From assembly GCF_028283785.1 (NCBI RefSeq), contig NZ_JAPWKB010000005.1, forward strand, positions 620,001-684,000: 64,000 bases of DNA, read 5' to 3'. Below, piece after piece: positions 1 to 8,840 of the stretch. The notes under the pieces were generated by a model. The model worked only from the letters and a program-made list of their open reading frames with translations, was not told the DNA's origin and made no database searches. Both the position numbers and the translations under genes were made by a program. Every line of letters begins with the position of its first letter. Within the stretch, counting starts at the first letter, position 1. Source of the DNA: Paraburkholderia sp. (lineage in GTDB: Bacteria; Pseudomonadota; Gammaproteobacteria; Burkholderiales; Burkholderiaceae).

Positions 1-672
1 CACTTCGAAGCGGATGTCCGGCGCGAAACCGCCCTGGCGGCAACAGTCCAGAATGGCGGCGCGCAACGTGGGCGCGACGTCTTCCGATGCGAGCACGAAC
101 GACTCGCCTTTCAGTTGCCCGATCTTCAGTTGCCGCGCCCGCGCGCGCGGATGCCGGCGCGACAGCGCCACGCACAACGGCTCGCTGACGATGATGCGCG
201 AACTCAGCGCCGGGTTCGGCGTGCCGGGGAACATGATCGCGGCGTCGATCTGACCGGCCAGCACTTGCGCGGCCAGATCGTTCGACACGACCTCGCGCAG
301 ATTCAGCGCGACATCCGGAAAAGCCGCGCCGAAACTGCGCGCGTAGCTCGGCATCACGCTGTACGCGGCGCACATCGTAAAACCGATCGACAGTCGCCCG
401 GCATCGCCGCGCGCGGCGGCCTGCGCGTTGTGGACGGCCTGATCGACGGACGCGAGAATGGCCACGGCGTCGGCGTGGAAGCGCTCGCCCGCCGCCGTCA
501 AGGTCACGCTACGCGGACTGCGTTCGATCAGCTTGACGCCGAGATTCGCTTCGAGCGCCGCAAGCTGACGGCTCAACGGCGGTTGCGACAGGTTCAGACG
601 CGCCGCCGCGCGGCCGAAATGCCGCGTTTCGGCGAGCGTCACGAAGTAACGCAACGGCTTGATGTCGATCAT
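1..672 (-). CDS. LysR-family transcriptional regulator, C-terminus beyond window edge
   Basis: The 224 visible residues begin with a LysR-type winged HTH (about residues 1-60, with the segment FGRAAARLNLSQPPLSRQLA) and continue into the periplasmic-binding-like effector domain, which runs off the left edge in frame. The ATG at 672 is the natural N-terminus because the HTH starts straight after it. LysR proteins bind DNA upstream of a divergent target and respond to a small molecule. Here the target is probably the exporter gene that begins at 861, with 188 bp between the two starts. The effector cannot be read from the sequence. Only the extreme C-terminus (normally about 70 to 90 more residues) is missing. 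Confidence 0.93.
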   Translation of the reverse strand, partial: MIDIKPLRYFVTLAETRHFGRAAARLNLSQPPLSRQLAALEANLGVKLIERSPRSVTLTAAGERFHADAVAILASVDQAVHNAQAAARGDAGRLSIGFTMCAAYSVMPSYARSFGAAFPDVALNLREVVSNDLAAQVLAGQIDAAIMFPGTPNPALSSRIIVSEPLCVALSRRHPRARARQLKIGQLKGESFVLASEDVAPTLRAAILDCCRQGGFAPDIRFEV

Positions 673-860
673 GAGGATTCCGTCTGCCGGATTCGGCGGT
701 GCACGCTCGCTCACCGACGATGCAAAAAAAGTATTGTCGACGCCAGAAAACAGTATTGGATTGTATCAACGGAAACAACTACGCTGGCGGCCAGTCTTCG
801 TTTTCAGAATGCCGTTCTGTCAACCTCCAATGCGTCCTTTCTCGCCTTCCGTTCGGTCCG

Positions 861-1859
861 ATGCTGTCTACCCTTGAAATCCTGCTTCCCGTTTTTGGCC
901 TGATCTTCGCGGGCTTTTTCTGCCGACGGCGCAATGTGCTCGGCCCGAATTCCGCATCGGAACTGAACCGGTTCGTGGTGTGGCTGGCATTGCCCGCGCT
1001 GCTGTTCGACATCATGGCGCACGCGACCTGGCATCAGTTGTATCAACCGGGATTCGCCGCCGCGTTTTCGCTCGGCTGTGTTTTCGTATTCGGACTCACG
1101 CTGATCGCGCGCCTGATGAGCGGCCGCCATCTCGCCGACGCCAGCATCGACGCGATTGCGGCCGGGTATCCGAACACCGGCTATATCGGCTTTCCGTTGT
1201 GCCTGATCGCATTCGGCCCGGCCAGTCAGACACCGACCACGATCGCGACGATCCTCGTGGCCTGCGTGCTGTTCGCGTTCGCCATCGTGTTGATCGAAAT
1301 TGGTCTGCAAACAGAGCGCGCGCCGCACAAACTCGGCTTGAAAGTGTTGAAGTCGCTGGCGCGCAATCCGCTGATCGTGTCGCCGATCGCGGGTGCGCTG
1401 TTCGCGTCCATCCACGTGACGATGCCGCAAAGCGCGGAGACCTTTCTGAAACTGCTGGGCGGCGCGGCGAGTCCATGCGCGCTGGTCAGCCTCGGTCTGT
1501 TTCTCGCGGAAAAGCGCGGCAGCGCCGCGTCGAAAGCCGCCGACGCCGGTTCGCCGGACACCGACGACACGCCGCAAAGCGCCCACAGTGCGCGCAGCGC
1601 GCTGGTGTTGACCGGCCTGAAGCTGATCGCGCAGCCCGCGTTGACGTGGTGGCTGGCCGCGCGCGTGTTCGGTTTGTCGACGGCGCTGGTGGATATGGCG
1701 GTCGTGCTCGCCGCATTGCCGACCGGCACCGGCCCGTTCATGCTCGCGGAGTTTTATCGACGCGAGGCGCACATCACGTCGCGCACCATCCTGCTTTCGA
1801 CGCTCGGATCGCTCGTCACGCTGTCGCTTTTCCTGCTGTACGTACGGCACGGCGGCTAA
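861..1859 (+). CDS. AEC (auxin efflux carrier) family transporter
   Basis: 332-residue polytopic inner-membrane protein. The N-terminus (LEILLPVFGLIFAGFFCRRR) and the segment RFVVWLALPALLFDIMA are typical of the AEC/PIN-like family, which exports organic acids such as malonate or malate by a secondary mechanism. Hydrophobic segments recur through the whole length, with a hydrophilic loop near residues 215-245. I place the start at ATG 861, since upstream in-frame starts would add a polar extension before the first membrane span. It is divergent from the LysR gene and probably controlled by it. Substrate unknown. Confidence 0.88.
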   Translation: MLSTLEILLPVFGLIFAGFFCRRRNVLGPNSASELNRFVVWLALPALLFDIMAHATWHQLYQPGFAAAFSLGCVFVFGLTLIARLMSGRHLADASIDAIAAGYPNTGYIGFPLCLIAFGPASQTPTTIATILVACVLFAFAIVLIEIGLQTERAPHKLGLKVLKSLARNPLIVSPIAGALFASIHVTMPQSAETFLKLLGGAASPCALVSLGLFLAEKRGSAASKAADAGSPDTDDTPQSAHSARSALVLTGLKLIAQPALTWWLAARVFGLSTALVDMAVVLAALPTGTGPFMLAEFYRREAHITSRTILLSTLGSLVTLSLFLLYVRHGG

Positions 1860-1985
1860 GTCGCGGCGCCGTACGGACACAATGCCCCCACACGCGTCGA
1901 TGTAACTTGTCAGCCGTAATTTCAAGGGTTACCTTAGAAAGACGATCCTGCCAGGTCCATCGACGTCATTGCCGGGGAGAGCGCC

Positions 1986-2714
1986 ATGACACCGTCCGTT
2001 GCGTCCACCAGTTCTGCCACGCCGTCTTCGACCGACCCGATCGGATCTCATGCGTCCGGAATCACCGAGCCCCACGATGCGCCCGGCGCGTCGCCGGTTC
2101 TGGTCGGCGATCATCCGGCGCTCGATCTCATCAACACCATCGCGCCGATCGACGGCCAGATGGTGGACTTTCTCCAATCCGACGACGACGTGCTGCGCTG
2201 GCTGATCCAGACCGGCTACGCCGCGCCCGACGAATCCTTCCCGTTCAAACCCGACGCGTTGCGCGATGCCGCGCACAGTCTGCGCGACACGTTGCGCACG
2301 CTGATCGATGCACGCAAGGCCGCCGCCGCGCCGTCGCCGTCTCTCGACGTCCGCGCGCTCAACGCGTTTCTGTCGCGCGGGCACTATCAGATCCAGTTGA
2401 CGCCGAAGCCCGACGGTTTGCAGATTGCGCATCGCTACGAGCGCCGTAGCGCGGAGCAAGTGCTGATGCCGATCGCGGCCGCCGCTGCGGATCTGATCGT
2501 CAACGGCAACTTCGATCTGGTGCGCAAGTGCGAGGATCGCGAGTGCACGCTGTGCTTTTACGACCGCACCAAATCGCATCGGCGGCGCTGGTGCAGCATG
2601 GCGACGTGCGGGAATCGCAACAAGGTTGCGAACTTCCGGCGGCGTCAGAGTGAACGTCGCGCAGATCACCCCACATCGCCCGACGACCGTCAGGAAACTG
2701 AACGAAAAACGTAA
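1986..2714 (+). CDS. CGNR zinc-finger / ABATE-domain putative regulator
   Basis: 242 residues. The C-terminus carries the CGNR zinc finger, with Cys at KCEDRECTLCFYD and in MATCGNRNKVANFRRR, preceded by the stress-associated ABATE domain (roughly residues 37-180, beginning near HPALDLINT). Proteins of this family are presumed DNA-binding regulators, but few have been studied. The first 35 residues are low-complexity Ser/Thr/Pro. The start is an ATG preceded by GGGGAGAGCGCC. It stands alone between the exporter gene and the DUF4337 gene, so no target can be inferred. Confidence 0.85.
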   Translation: MTPSVASTSSATPSSTDPIGSHASGITEPHDAPGASPVLVGDHPALDLINTIAPIDGQMVDFLQSDDDVLRWLIQTGYAAPDESFPFKPDALRDAAHSLRDTLRTLIDARKAAAAPSPSLDVRALNAFLSRGHYQIQLTPKPDGLQIAHRYERRSAEQVLMPIAAAAADLIVNGNFDLVRKCEDRECTLCFYDRTKSHRRRWCSMATCGNRNKVANFRRRQSERRADHPTSPDDRQETERKT

Positions 2715-2844
2715 GCTTTCATTCAATGACGCGCCATTTATCCACGCTAAGATTGACCCCCTCGTTGGGAGCGGCGGTTTCACCGGCATTCGACCCGTGC
2801 TGAAGATCGCCTGCAAAAATTAAAAGCGTTGTCTGGAGAGTGGC

Positions 2845-3441
2845 ATGTCTGAAGAATATGAGGTGCATGGTCCGCACGACCATGCTGTCGAGCACGCGGC
2901 ATCGGGGCATGCAGCGCATCACCGCGACGCCGATCCGTTCGCGAGCCGGATGGCGGTAATGACCGCCGTGCTCGCGACCGTCGGTGCGGTCTGCGCGTAT
3001 CAGAGCGGCAACAGCGAAAACCTCGCGCTGTACTACAAGAACGAAGCGGCGATCAAGAAAACCGAAGCGTCGAATCAATGGAATTACTACCAGGCAAAGG
3101 GCGAGAAACAGAACCTCGCGGAGATCGGGCTTGCGTTGTCACCGGCGAATTCGGAGTCGCACGACAAGTTCGCCGCCGACGTCGATAAGTACAAGCAGCA
3201 GAAAGAGCCGATCCGCGCGAAAGCCGAAGCGATCGAAAAGGACGTGACGCAAGCCGACGCGCAAAGCGAAGCGCTGCTGCATGGCCACCATCGCTGGGCG
3301 CAAGCGACGACGCTGATTCAGGTCGCGATCTCGCTGACGGCGATTACGTTGCTGACGCGCAAGAACTGGCTGCGGAATCTGTCGATGGCCGTGGCGGCCG
3401 GTGGTGTCGCGCTTGGGGTCTTCGCGTTCTTCTCGGGTTGA
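2845..3441 (+). CDS. DUF4337-family membrane protein
   Basis: 198 residues. A His-rich N-terminus (residues 1-35) is followed by a membrane segment (about 36-52), a charged, probably coiled-coil middle rich in Lys, Glu and Gln (about 55-135), and two closely spaced C-terminal membrane segments. This matches DUF4337, a bacterial membrane family of unknown function. A GGAGAG ribosome-binding site precedes the ATG. The TGA stop is itself formed at the edge of an 8-bp tandem repeat. No functional partner is evident; the downstream gene is convergent. Confidence 0.8.
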   Translation: MSEEYEVHGPHDHAVEHAASGHAAHHRDADPFASRMAVMTAVLATVGAVCAYQSGNSENLALYYKNEAAIKKTEASNQWNYYQAKGEKQNLAEIGLALSPANSESHDKFAADVDKYKQQKEPIRAKAEAIEKDVTQADAQSEALLHGHHRWAQATTLIQVAISLTAITLLTRKNWLRNLSMAVAAGGVALGVFAFFSG

Positions 3442-3480
3442 GCGGTTGAGCGGTTGAGCGGTTGAGCGGTTGAGCGGTTG
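3441..3480. repeat. 8-bp tandem repeat (AGCGGTTG) x5
   Basis: Five perfect head-to-tail copies of AGCGGTTG at the 3' end of the DUF4337 gene, in the gap between two convergent genes. Each copy junction contains TGA. Because 8 is not a multiple of 3, TGA codons recur at 3439, 3447, 3455, 3463, 3471 and 3479 in all three frames. Confidence 0.97.
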
Positions 3481-3513
3481 AGCCGATACGGTGCGTGCGC
3501 CGCATCAGCCACG

Positions 3514-4803
3514 TCAGTGACCGTTCGACAGCGCGCGCGCCCGTTCGAGCAACAACGCCTGTTCGCGCGCATTGCGTGTCATCTGTGCGGCGCGTTCGAG
3601 TTCCGCGCGCGCTTCATCGATGCGATCGAGTCTGGCGAGCAGATCGGCGCGCACGCACGGCAACCAGTGATACGCAGCCAGCGATGGATCGTCGGCCAGC
3701 GCATCGACAATGTCGAGTCCCGCGGCCGGTCCGAACGCCATCCCCACGGCCACCGCGCGATTCAGTTCGACGACCGGCGACGGCGACACGTGCGCGAGCA
3801 CGTCGTACAGCGCGACGATCTGCGCCCAGTCGGTTTGCTCTGCGGTACGGGCGCGCGCGTGACACGCCGCGAGCGCCGCCTGCAACGCATACGGGCCGCT
3901 CGCGCCCGCGCCGTCACGCAGGCTCTGCGCCCGTTCCAGCGCGACCAGACCGCGCCGTATCAGCAACGGATCCCAGCGGCTACGATCCTGATCGGGCAAC
4001 AGCACCGGCCGACCTTGCGCGTCGGTGCGGGCATGCGTGCGCGACGCCTGAATTTCCATCAACGCGACCAGTCCGAGCACTTCGCTTTCGTCAGCCATCA
4101 AGCCGGCCAGCACGCGACCGAGTCGCAATGCTTCGTCGCATAGCGCGGGACGCATCCAGTCGTCGCCGGCGGTGGCGGTATAGCCTTCGTTGAAGATCAG
4201 ATAGATCGCTTCGAGCACCGATGCAAGACGCGGCGCACGCTCTTCCGCGCGCGGCACGTCGAACGGGACTTTGGCGGCCGTCAACGCCCGTTTTGCGCGG
4301 ACGATGCGTTGCGCGATGGTCGCCTCCGGCACCAGAAACGCGCGCGCGATCTCGACGGTCGTGAGGCCGCCGAGCAGACGCAACGTGAGCGCGACGCGTG
4401 CATCCGCCGATAGCACCGGATGACAGGCCGTGAACATCAACCGCAGCAGATCGTCGCCGATGTCGTCGGTGCGCGCGGCGTCGAGTGCATCGACGAAATC
4501 GGGCACCAGATGCGCTTCGAGCGCATCCATATCGAGACCGAGCGCCTCGCGTTTGCGCGCGTGCAGCGCGTCCTGGCGAAAGCGATCAAGCGCGCGGTTT
4601 CTGACGGCGGCCATCAACCACGCACCGGGATTGTCCGGCACGCCGTCGCGCGGCCAGTGTTCGAGCGCGGACACCAGCGCGTCCTGCGCGAGTTCTTCCG
4701 CAACACCCACGTCGCGCACGATACGCGCCGCATGCGCGATGACTTTCGCGGATTCGATCCGCCAGACGGCTTCGATCGCACGATGGGTAGCGGCGGCGTC
4801 CAC
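3514..4803 (-). CDS. ECF RNA polymerase sigma factor with extended C-terminal domain (ECF42-like)
   Basis: 429 residues from GTG 4803. The sigma region 2 core (HAARIVRDVGVAEELAQDAL and the ALDRFRQDA segment) and region 4 HTH (GLTTVEIARAFLVPEATIAQ) occupy about the first 180 residues. The remaining 240 residues form the SnoaL-free, TPR-like C-terminal extension seen in the ECF42 type. It directs RNA polymerase to a small regulon without a visible anti-sigma factor. The GTG has GAGGA 4 nt upstream; an in-frame ATG at 4830 is possible but has no good ribosome site. It overlaps or abuts the VOC gene and follows a YciI gene, the usual ECF42 context in which the YciI/DGPF protein is the regulated partner. 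Confidence 0.9.
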   Translation of the reverse strand: MDAAATHRAIEAVWRIESAKVIAHAARIVRDVGVAEELAQDALVSALEHWPRDGVPDNPGAWLMAAVRNRALDRFRQDALHARKREALGLDMDALEAHLVPDFVDALDAARTDDIGDDLLRLMFTACHPVLSADARVALTLRLLGGLTTVEIARAFLVPEATIAQRIVRAKRALTAAKVPFDVPRAEERAPRLASVLEAIYLIFNEGYTATAGDDWMRPALCDEALRLGRVLAGLMADESEVLGLVALMEIQASRTHARTDAQGRPVLLPDQDRSRWDPLLIRRGLVALERAQSLRDGAGASGPYALQAALAACHARARTAEQTDWAQIVALYDVLAHVSPSPVVELNRAVAVGMAFGPAAGLDIVDALADDPSLAAYHWLPCVRADLLARLDRIDEARAELERAAQMTRNAREQALLLERARALSNGH

Positions 4804-4810
4804 GCCGTCC

Positions 4811-5218
4811 TCAGGAAGGGATGACCGCATTCGGGTCCATGTACACCAACTCCCAGATATGGCCGTCCGGATCTTCAAAACCGTGGCCGTACATAAAGCC
4901 ATGATCTTGCGGTACGCGCGGCGCCGTGCCGCCCGCTTCGAGCGCCTTCGCGACCAGCGCATCCACTTCCGCACGACTTTCGCACGACAGACACAGCAAC
5001 GTCTCGGTGCTGTGCGCCGGATCGCACAGCGTCTTGTGCGTGAAGGTGCTGAAGAACGGCTTGACCAGCAACATCGCGTAAATGTTGTCGCCGATCACCA
5101 TGCACGTCGCCTGATCGTTGGTGAACTGCGGGTTGAAGGTAAAGCCGAGCGCGCCGAAGAAGCGAGTCGAGCGGTCGAGGTTATCGACGGCGAGGTTCAC
5201 GTAGATCTGTTTATGCAT
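4811..5218 (-). CDS. VOC-superfamily (glyoxalase/bleomycin-resistance fold) protein
   Basis: 135 residues with paired beta-alpha-beta-beta-beta motifs: LAVDNLDRSTRFFGALGF at the N-terminus and the DPDGHIWELVYM signature at the C-terminus. VOC proteins bind metal and act on small electrophiles or as antibiotic binders; the substrate here is unknown. It lies between the YciI gene (43 nt upstream) and the sigma factor gene (start near its stop), so the three probably share a transcript. Confidence 0.88.
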   Translation of the reverse strand: MHKQIYVNLAVDNLDRSTRFFGALGFTFNPQFTNDQATCMVIGDNIYAMLLVKPFFSTFTHKTLCDPAHSTETLLCLSCESRAEVDALVAKALEAGGTAPRVPQDHGFMYGHGFEDPDGHIWELVYMDPNAVIPS

Positions 5219-5261
5219 GATGGCTTCCTGGTGGACCTGTTTTTTTGCAGGGACGATGCGT

Positions 5262-5675
5262 TCAGGATTTCGACATGTTCAGGTCGCGGAATCGATCGGC
5301 TGCCGGGCCGGAATCGAAGTCGTCGAGTTCATAGAGTTGGCGCACTTCGATCTCGCCGTCAGCGTGCTCGCCCGATGGCGCGGGAAAGCGGCGCGCCCAT
5401 TCCATCGCTTCTTCGCGCGAGCGAACCTGGATCAGCGTATAGCCCGCGATCAGTTCTCTGGATTCGGTGAACGGGCCGTCGATGACCTCGCGTTTGCCGT
5501 GTGCATAGCGAATCCGCCAGCCGCTGGCGGTCGGTCGAAGACCGCTGGCGTCGAGCAATACGCCGGCATTCGCAAGCGCTTCGTGATACGTGCCCATCGC
5601 ATCCATCAACGGCTCACTGGGCAAGATGCCGGCTTCGCTGTCGGCAGTTGCCTTGACGATGATCATGAATCGCAT
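5262..5675 (-). CDS. YciI/DGPF-domain protein
   Basis: 137 residues, start ATG 5675 with AGGAG upstream. The N-terminus MRFMIIVKATADSEAG and the motif VIDGPFTESRELIAGY are the hallmarks of the YCII-related (DGPF) family, a ferredoxin-like fold. This family is repeatedly linked to ECF42 sigma factors in actinobacteria and proteobacteria. Its biochemical role is unproven. It is the first gene of the YciI-VOC-sigma operon. A second YciI gene sits at 7994-8347. Confidence 0.9.
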   Translation of the reverse strand: MRFMIIVKATADSEAGILPSEPLMDAMGTYHEALANAGVLLDASGLRPTASGWRIRYAHGKREVIDGPFTESRELIAGYTLIQVRSREEAMEWARRFPAPSGEHADGEIEVRQLYELDDFDSGPAADRFRDLNMSKS

Positions 5676-6003
5676 GGCCGTTCTCCTGATGGTGGAAATC
5701 GCGCAGCGGGTCGCGCCTGACGTTGCGCCATTCGACAGCGCCTTACTCACACGACGAACGAGATGTACCCATTTCGACATTCCGGTCATACGAAAAAGTC
5801 AGCGTAAAAGTCGCGACACCGTGACTCCGATCTTAGCAAGCAATGCGTGCTAAATCGATCAATCGTCTGACGTCAATTCAACGCACGATCGACCAATAGT
5901 TCTACAAATCGTCGTTGAATCCTTGCTTGCGGCACATCGGGTTACGTGCTTTATTAGTGACGTGGCCGCGAACGTCTTCGCATGTGCGAACAAGGGGGAC
6001 AGC
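5676..6003. other. Intergenic region between divergent genes
   Basis: 328 bp between the YciI operon and the glycosidase gene, AT-richer than its surroundings in the centre. An imperfect hyphenated palindrome, TTAGCA-9 nt-TGCTAA, lies at 5833-5853. No sigma70 promoter is convincing by eye, which would fit use of the alternative sigma factor. No small gene was found. Confidence 0.5.
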
Positions 6004-7851
6004 ATGCTCCACTTCGACTCTTTGTCACGCAGTGTCTGCGTGTCTCTTTCTGTTGTCGTCGCGGGTCTGCTCGTGCCGTCCGGTGCGTCGAGTCAATCAC
6101 AGCAGCCGCAGTATTCGCACACCGGCGATGTGATTCCCGACAACTCGTATGTCCACGCACCCGACGCCGACCCCGCCAACAACGTCAATGGTTATCGCCT
6201 CGTCACGGTTGACGCATCGACATCCACAGGGCAAATCAGATCGTTGACGGGCGTAGACGGTTCGCCGTTTCCGTTATTTCCCGGCTTCCCGAGCCTGATC
6301 CAGCAATGGCGCGACGCGGGAATCGATTACGCGCGGATGCACGATCTGTTCGGTGTCGGCGATTACGATCTTCATCTCGATCCCGCCAACGCTGGCGGCG
6401 ACTCCGACCTCGCCACCATCCTGTTTGGCGGCGACCAAAGCGGAACAGGACCCGAAGCCGCGCAGACCGCTGCGAACTACGTGAACCCACGGGTCATTTT
6501 TCCGGACCCGAATGCCGACCCGGAAAATCCTGCCAGCTATAACTTTGCACCGACGGACATCTACATCGCATCGATGCGCGCAGCGGGAACGAAGATCATG
6601 TTCCGGGTCGGTCGAAGCTATGGACTGAACGGCCTCGACCATCCGCCGCCTGCGCCGGATTTCGAGCGTTGGTCCGACAGGTGGGCGGCCATTACGCGTC
6701 ATGTCGCGATGCACTATGTGCAGGGCTGGGACCGCGGAATGATCAATGCAATCGACGCCTGGGAGATCTGGAACGAGCCCGATCTCGGACTCACGCTCTG
6801 GCCCGGCACCAGTGACCAGTACTACACGTTTTACAAAAAGGTCGTGCTCGCAATCAAAGCGGTCGATCCCGGCCAGAAGGTGGGCGGCCCCGGCATGGCG
6901 TTCAACTCCAACTACTTTTACGGTAGTGGTGAGACACAGACCAATGCCGCCGCCTACGAAGAAGGATTTCTCCGTTACCTGCGCGACAACAACTTGCCGC
7001 TCGACTTCTTCTCATGGCATTTTTACGCGTATCTGAATGATACGTATCAGTACTTTTTGCTAGCGAGCCAGCAACGCAAGCTTTTGAACGACTACGGTTT
7101 TTCCCAGACGCTGAGTTATCTCAGCGAATGGAACGGCAGTTCGGCGTGGTACGACGTTGCGAAGACGCAGACCGTGTATAAGGCCGCATTCGTATCGAGC
7201 GCGATGACGTATATGCAGAACGGGTCCGTCGATTCCGCGTTCTACTATCGCGGCGATGCGCTTTACGACGGCATGTATGCAGGCAGGCGAGCAACGCCGG
7301 TCGTTGCGGCTTTCCGTGCGCATCATCTGATGGCGCTCACACCGATCCGGCTACAGGCCACCGGAAGCAACGCACAAGGCTACACCGCGCTGGCCGGACG
7401 CAACGATGCCGGAACGACCGTGAACGTGTTGATCACGAATTTCGTTCGCGATCCGGACTACGAGAGCGAGCCGCTCGCGACCACGCCACGCGAGGCGCAC
7501 CTGAGCACCGCGTTGCCATACGACTCGTTGCTGGCGCGACCGTTTTTCGGCTTCGAGAATCCCACGCGGGTGAACAACCTGAATACGGGCACGCTGGCCG
7601 GTGCATTTCCCGCGTTCTACTATCCGCCGTATCAGCCCATTTCCACCAGCGTGCGGAACGGCTATGACCTGACGCTACGAAACATGCCATGGGGCAATGC
7701 GCCTTATATGATCACGCGATACCGGATCGACGCAACCCACGAGGACCTGACCATGATCGACAGGACCGTTGGGACGCCGGGCGTGTTGCACTTGCAGGTG
7801 ATGGCACCGGCGCCATCGGTTGAACTGGTTGTACTTCAGGTAACGCGTTAA
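6004..7851 (+). CDS. Secreted GH39-like glycoside hydrolase
   Basis: 615 residues with a Sec signal peptide (about residues 1-31, cleavage near GASSQ). The fold is a (beta/alpha)8 glycosidase of clan A: the acid/base Glu lies in WEIWNEPD (E258) and the nucleophile Glu in YLSEWNGSS (E375). Both motifs match GH39 (beta-xylosidase/iduronidase type). The C-terminal ~170 residues look like a beta-sandwich. The start at ATG 6004 is preceded by AAGGGGGA, a strong ribosome site. Substrate is unknown; the enzyme should act in the periplasm or outside the cell on a glycan. It is a single-gene unit. Confidence 0.82.
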   Translation: MLHFDSLSRSVCVSLSVVVAGLLVPSGASSQSQQPQYSHTGDVIPDNSYVHAPDADPANNVNGYRLVTVDASTSTGQIRSLTGVDGSPFPLFPGFPSLIQQWRDAGIDYARMHDLFGVGDYDLHLDPANAGGDSDLATILFGGDQSGTGPEAAQTAANYVNPRVIFPDPNADPENPASYNFAPTDIYIASMRAAGTKIMFRVGRSYGLNGLDHPPPAPDFERWSDRWAAITRHVAMHYVQGWDRGMINAIDAWEIWNEPDLGLTLWPGTSDQYYTFYKKVVLAIKAVDPGQKVGGPGMAFNSNYFYGSGETQTNAAAYEEGFLRYLRDNNLPLDFFSWHFYAYLNDTYQYFLLASQQRKLLNDYGFSQTLSYLSEWNGSSAWYDVAKTQTVYKAAFVSSAMTYMQNGSVDSAFYYRGDALYDGMYAGRRATPVVAAFRAHHLMALTPIRLQATGSNAQGYTALAGRNDAGTTVNVLITNFVRDPDYESEPLATTPREAHLSTALPYDSLLARPFFGFENPTRVNNLNTGTLAGAFPAFYYPPYQPISTSVRNGYDLTLRNMPWGNAPYMITRYRIDATHEDLTMIDRTVGTPGVLHLQVMAPAPSVELVVLQVTR

Positions 7852-7993
7852 CCAGCGCGATGCGGTGTTATGCCATTGCCCGGTGTCGGCGACGATTCGG
7901 GTCGTGGTGTAGAGCTTGCCAGCGTGGCGCGATTCCGGTCTATTTCAGCGGATTAGCGGTGTCGTCCGGCATGGTCTCTCGCGCTTACCGATA

Positions 7994-8347
7994 TTACCGA
8001 TAGCACGGCGCGACCTCGCGGACCTCTACCGTGCACCACTCGGCGGCCGGGCACTCGGCCGCGATTGCGACCGCTTGTTCGCGGGTTGCGCAATCGAGCA
8101 GGAAGTAGCCACCGATCATTTCCTTTGCCTCCGCGAACGGACCATCGACCAGACGGGGTTCGCCGTTTCTGACTTCCACGCGCACGCCTTCGCTCGATGC
8201 GCTGAGCGAATTACTTCCCAGCAGGACGCCGCGCGATTTGAGGTTTTCGGCGAAGCCGAGCATGCGGTCGTAGAGTGCGCGGCCGGTGGCTTCATCGCGT
8301 GTCTGACGTTGTTCGACCGGTTCGACGATTAGCAGCATGTAGGGCAT
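7994..8347 (-). CDS. YciI/DGPF-domain protein (second copy)
   Basis: 117 residues beginning MPYMLLIVEPVEQRQ, with the family motif LVDGPFAEAKEMIGGY. It belongs to the same family as the protein at 5262-5675 but is divergent in sequence. GAGGAG lies 10 nt before the ATG. Five 20-bp direct repeats lie straight upstream, in the 5' leader. It could belong to the regulon of the nearby ECF42-like sigma factor, but this is inference only. Confidence 0.88.
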   Translation of the reverse strand: MPYMLLIVEPVEQRQTRDEATGRALYDRMLGFAENLKSRGVLLGSNSLSASSEGVRVEVRNGEPRLVDGPFAEAKEMIGGYFLLDCATREQAVAIAAECPAAEWCTVEVREVAPCYR

Positions 8348-8370
8348 GGTGGCTTGACTCCTCGGTTTTG

Positions 8371-8460
8371 TTCCCGCTGGGGTTGTGGTGGTCCCGCTGG
8401 CGGTTTTGTTGGCCCGCTGGGGGTTTTGTTGGCCCGCTGGGGATTTGGTAGGCCCGCTGG
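8371..8460. repeat. 20-bp tandem repeat x5
   Basis: The core (g)gcccgctgg recurs with exact 20-bp spacing at 8371, 8391, 8411, 8431 and 8451, separated by ggttttgttg-like units. It lies in the leader of the minus-strand YciI gene and upstream of the small lipoprotein gene. Period 20 does not preserve a reading frame. Confidence 0.93.
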
Positions 8461-8569
8461 GGAGTCTAGTCAAGGGGACGGCTGTAGGGAAGTGCCCCGT
8501 TTTTTGCCTCGCGGCATGCGGCTTGCTTCAGAGATGCTCTGATCGCAGGTTTATTGCCGGAGGTCTGTT

Positions 8570-8740
8570 ATGTGGAAATTATTCGGGTTGGTGGCAGTGG
8601 TTTGGTGTGCTGCCGGTTGTACTGTAGGTGGCGCCGCTGCGGGCGGCGTCATCGGGAATGAGGCCACTAATCATAGTGCGGTCGGGACGGTGGGTGGGGC
8701 CGTTGCCGGCGGGGTTATTGGACATGAATTAGGGAAGTGA
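8570..8740 (+). CDS. Small glycine-zipper lipoprotein
   Basis: 56 residues. MWKLFGLVAVVWCAAGC is a lipoprotein signal with lipobox AAGC (Cys17). The remainder is a glycine-zipper pattern (GGAAAGGVIG and GGAVAGGVIGHELG), as in small outer-membrane lipoproteins of the Omp/SlyB or YMGG type. GGAGG lies 7 nt upstream of the ATG, giving good support for expression. It probably inserts into or associates with the outer membrane; function unknown. Codon use is somewhat AT-richer than that of its neighbours. Confidence 0.75.
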   Translation: MWKLFGLVAVVWCAAGCTVGGAAAGGVIGNEATNHSAVGTVGGAVAGGVIGHELGK

Positions 8741-8840
8741 TTTTTTTGGGTTTTTGGGGTGGGTTTGGGTTGGCGTGTGGCCTGTTTTTACGCTGGGTTG
8801 GTTGGTTTTATGCTTTCGTACGCGGCCTGTTTTCACGCTG

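Noticed and set aside
8371..8460. Possible CRISPR array
   Set aside because: Units are contiguous 20-bp tandem repeats with no unique spacers, and no cas genes occur.
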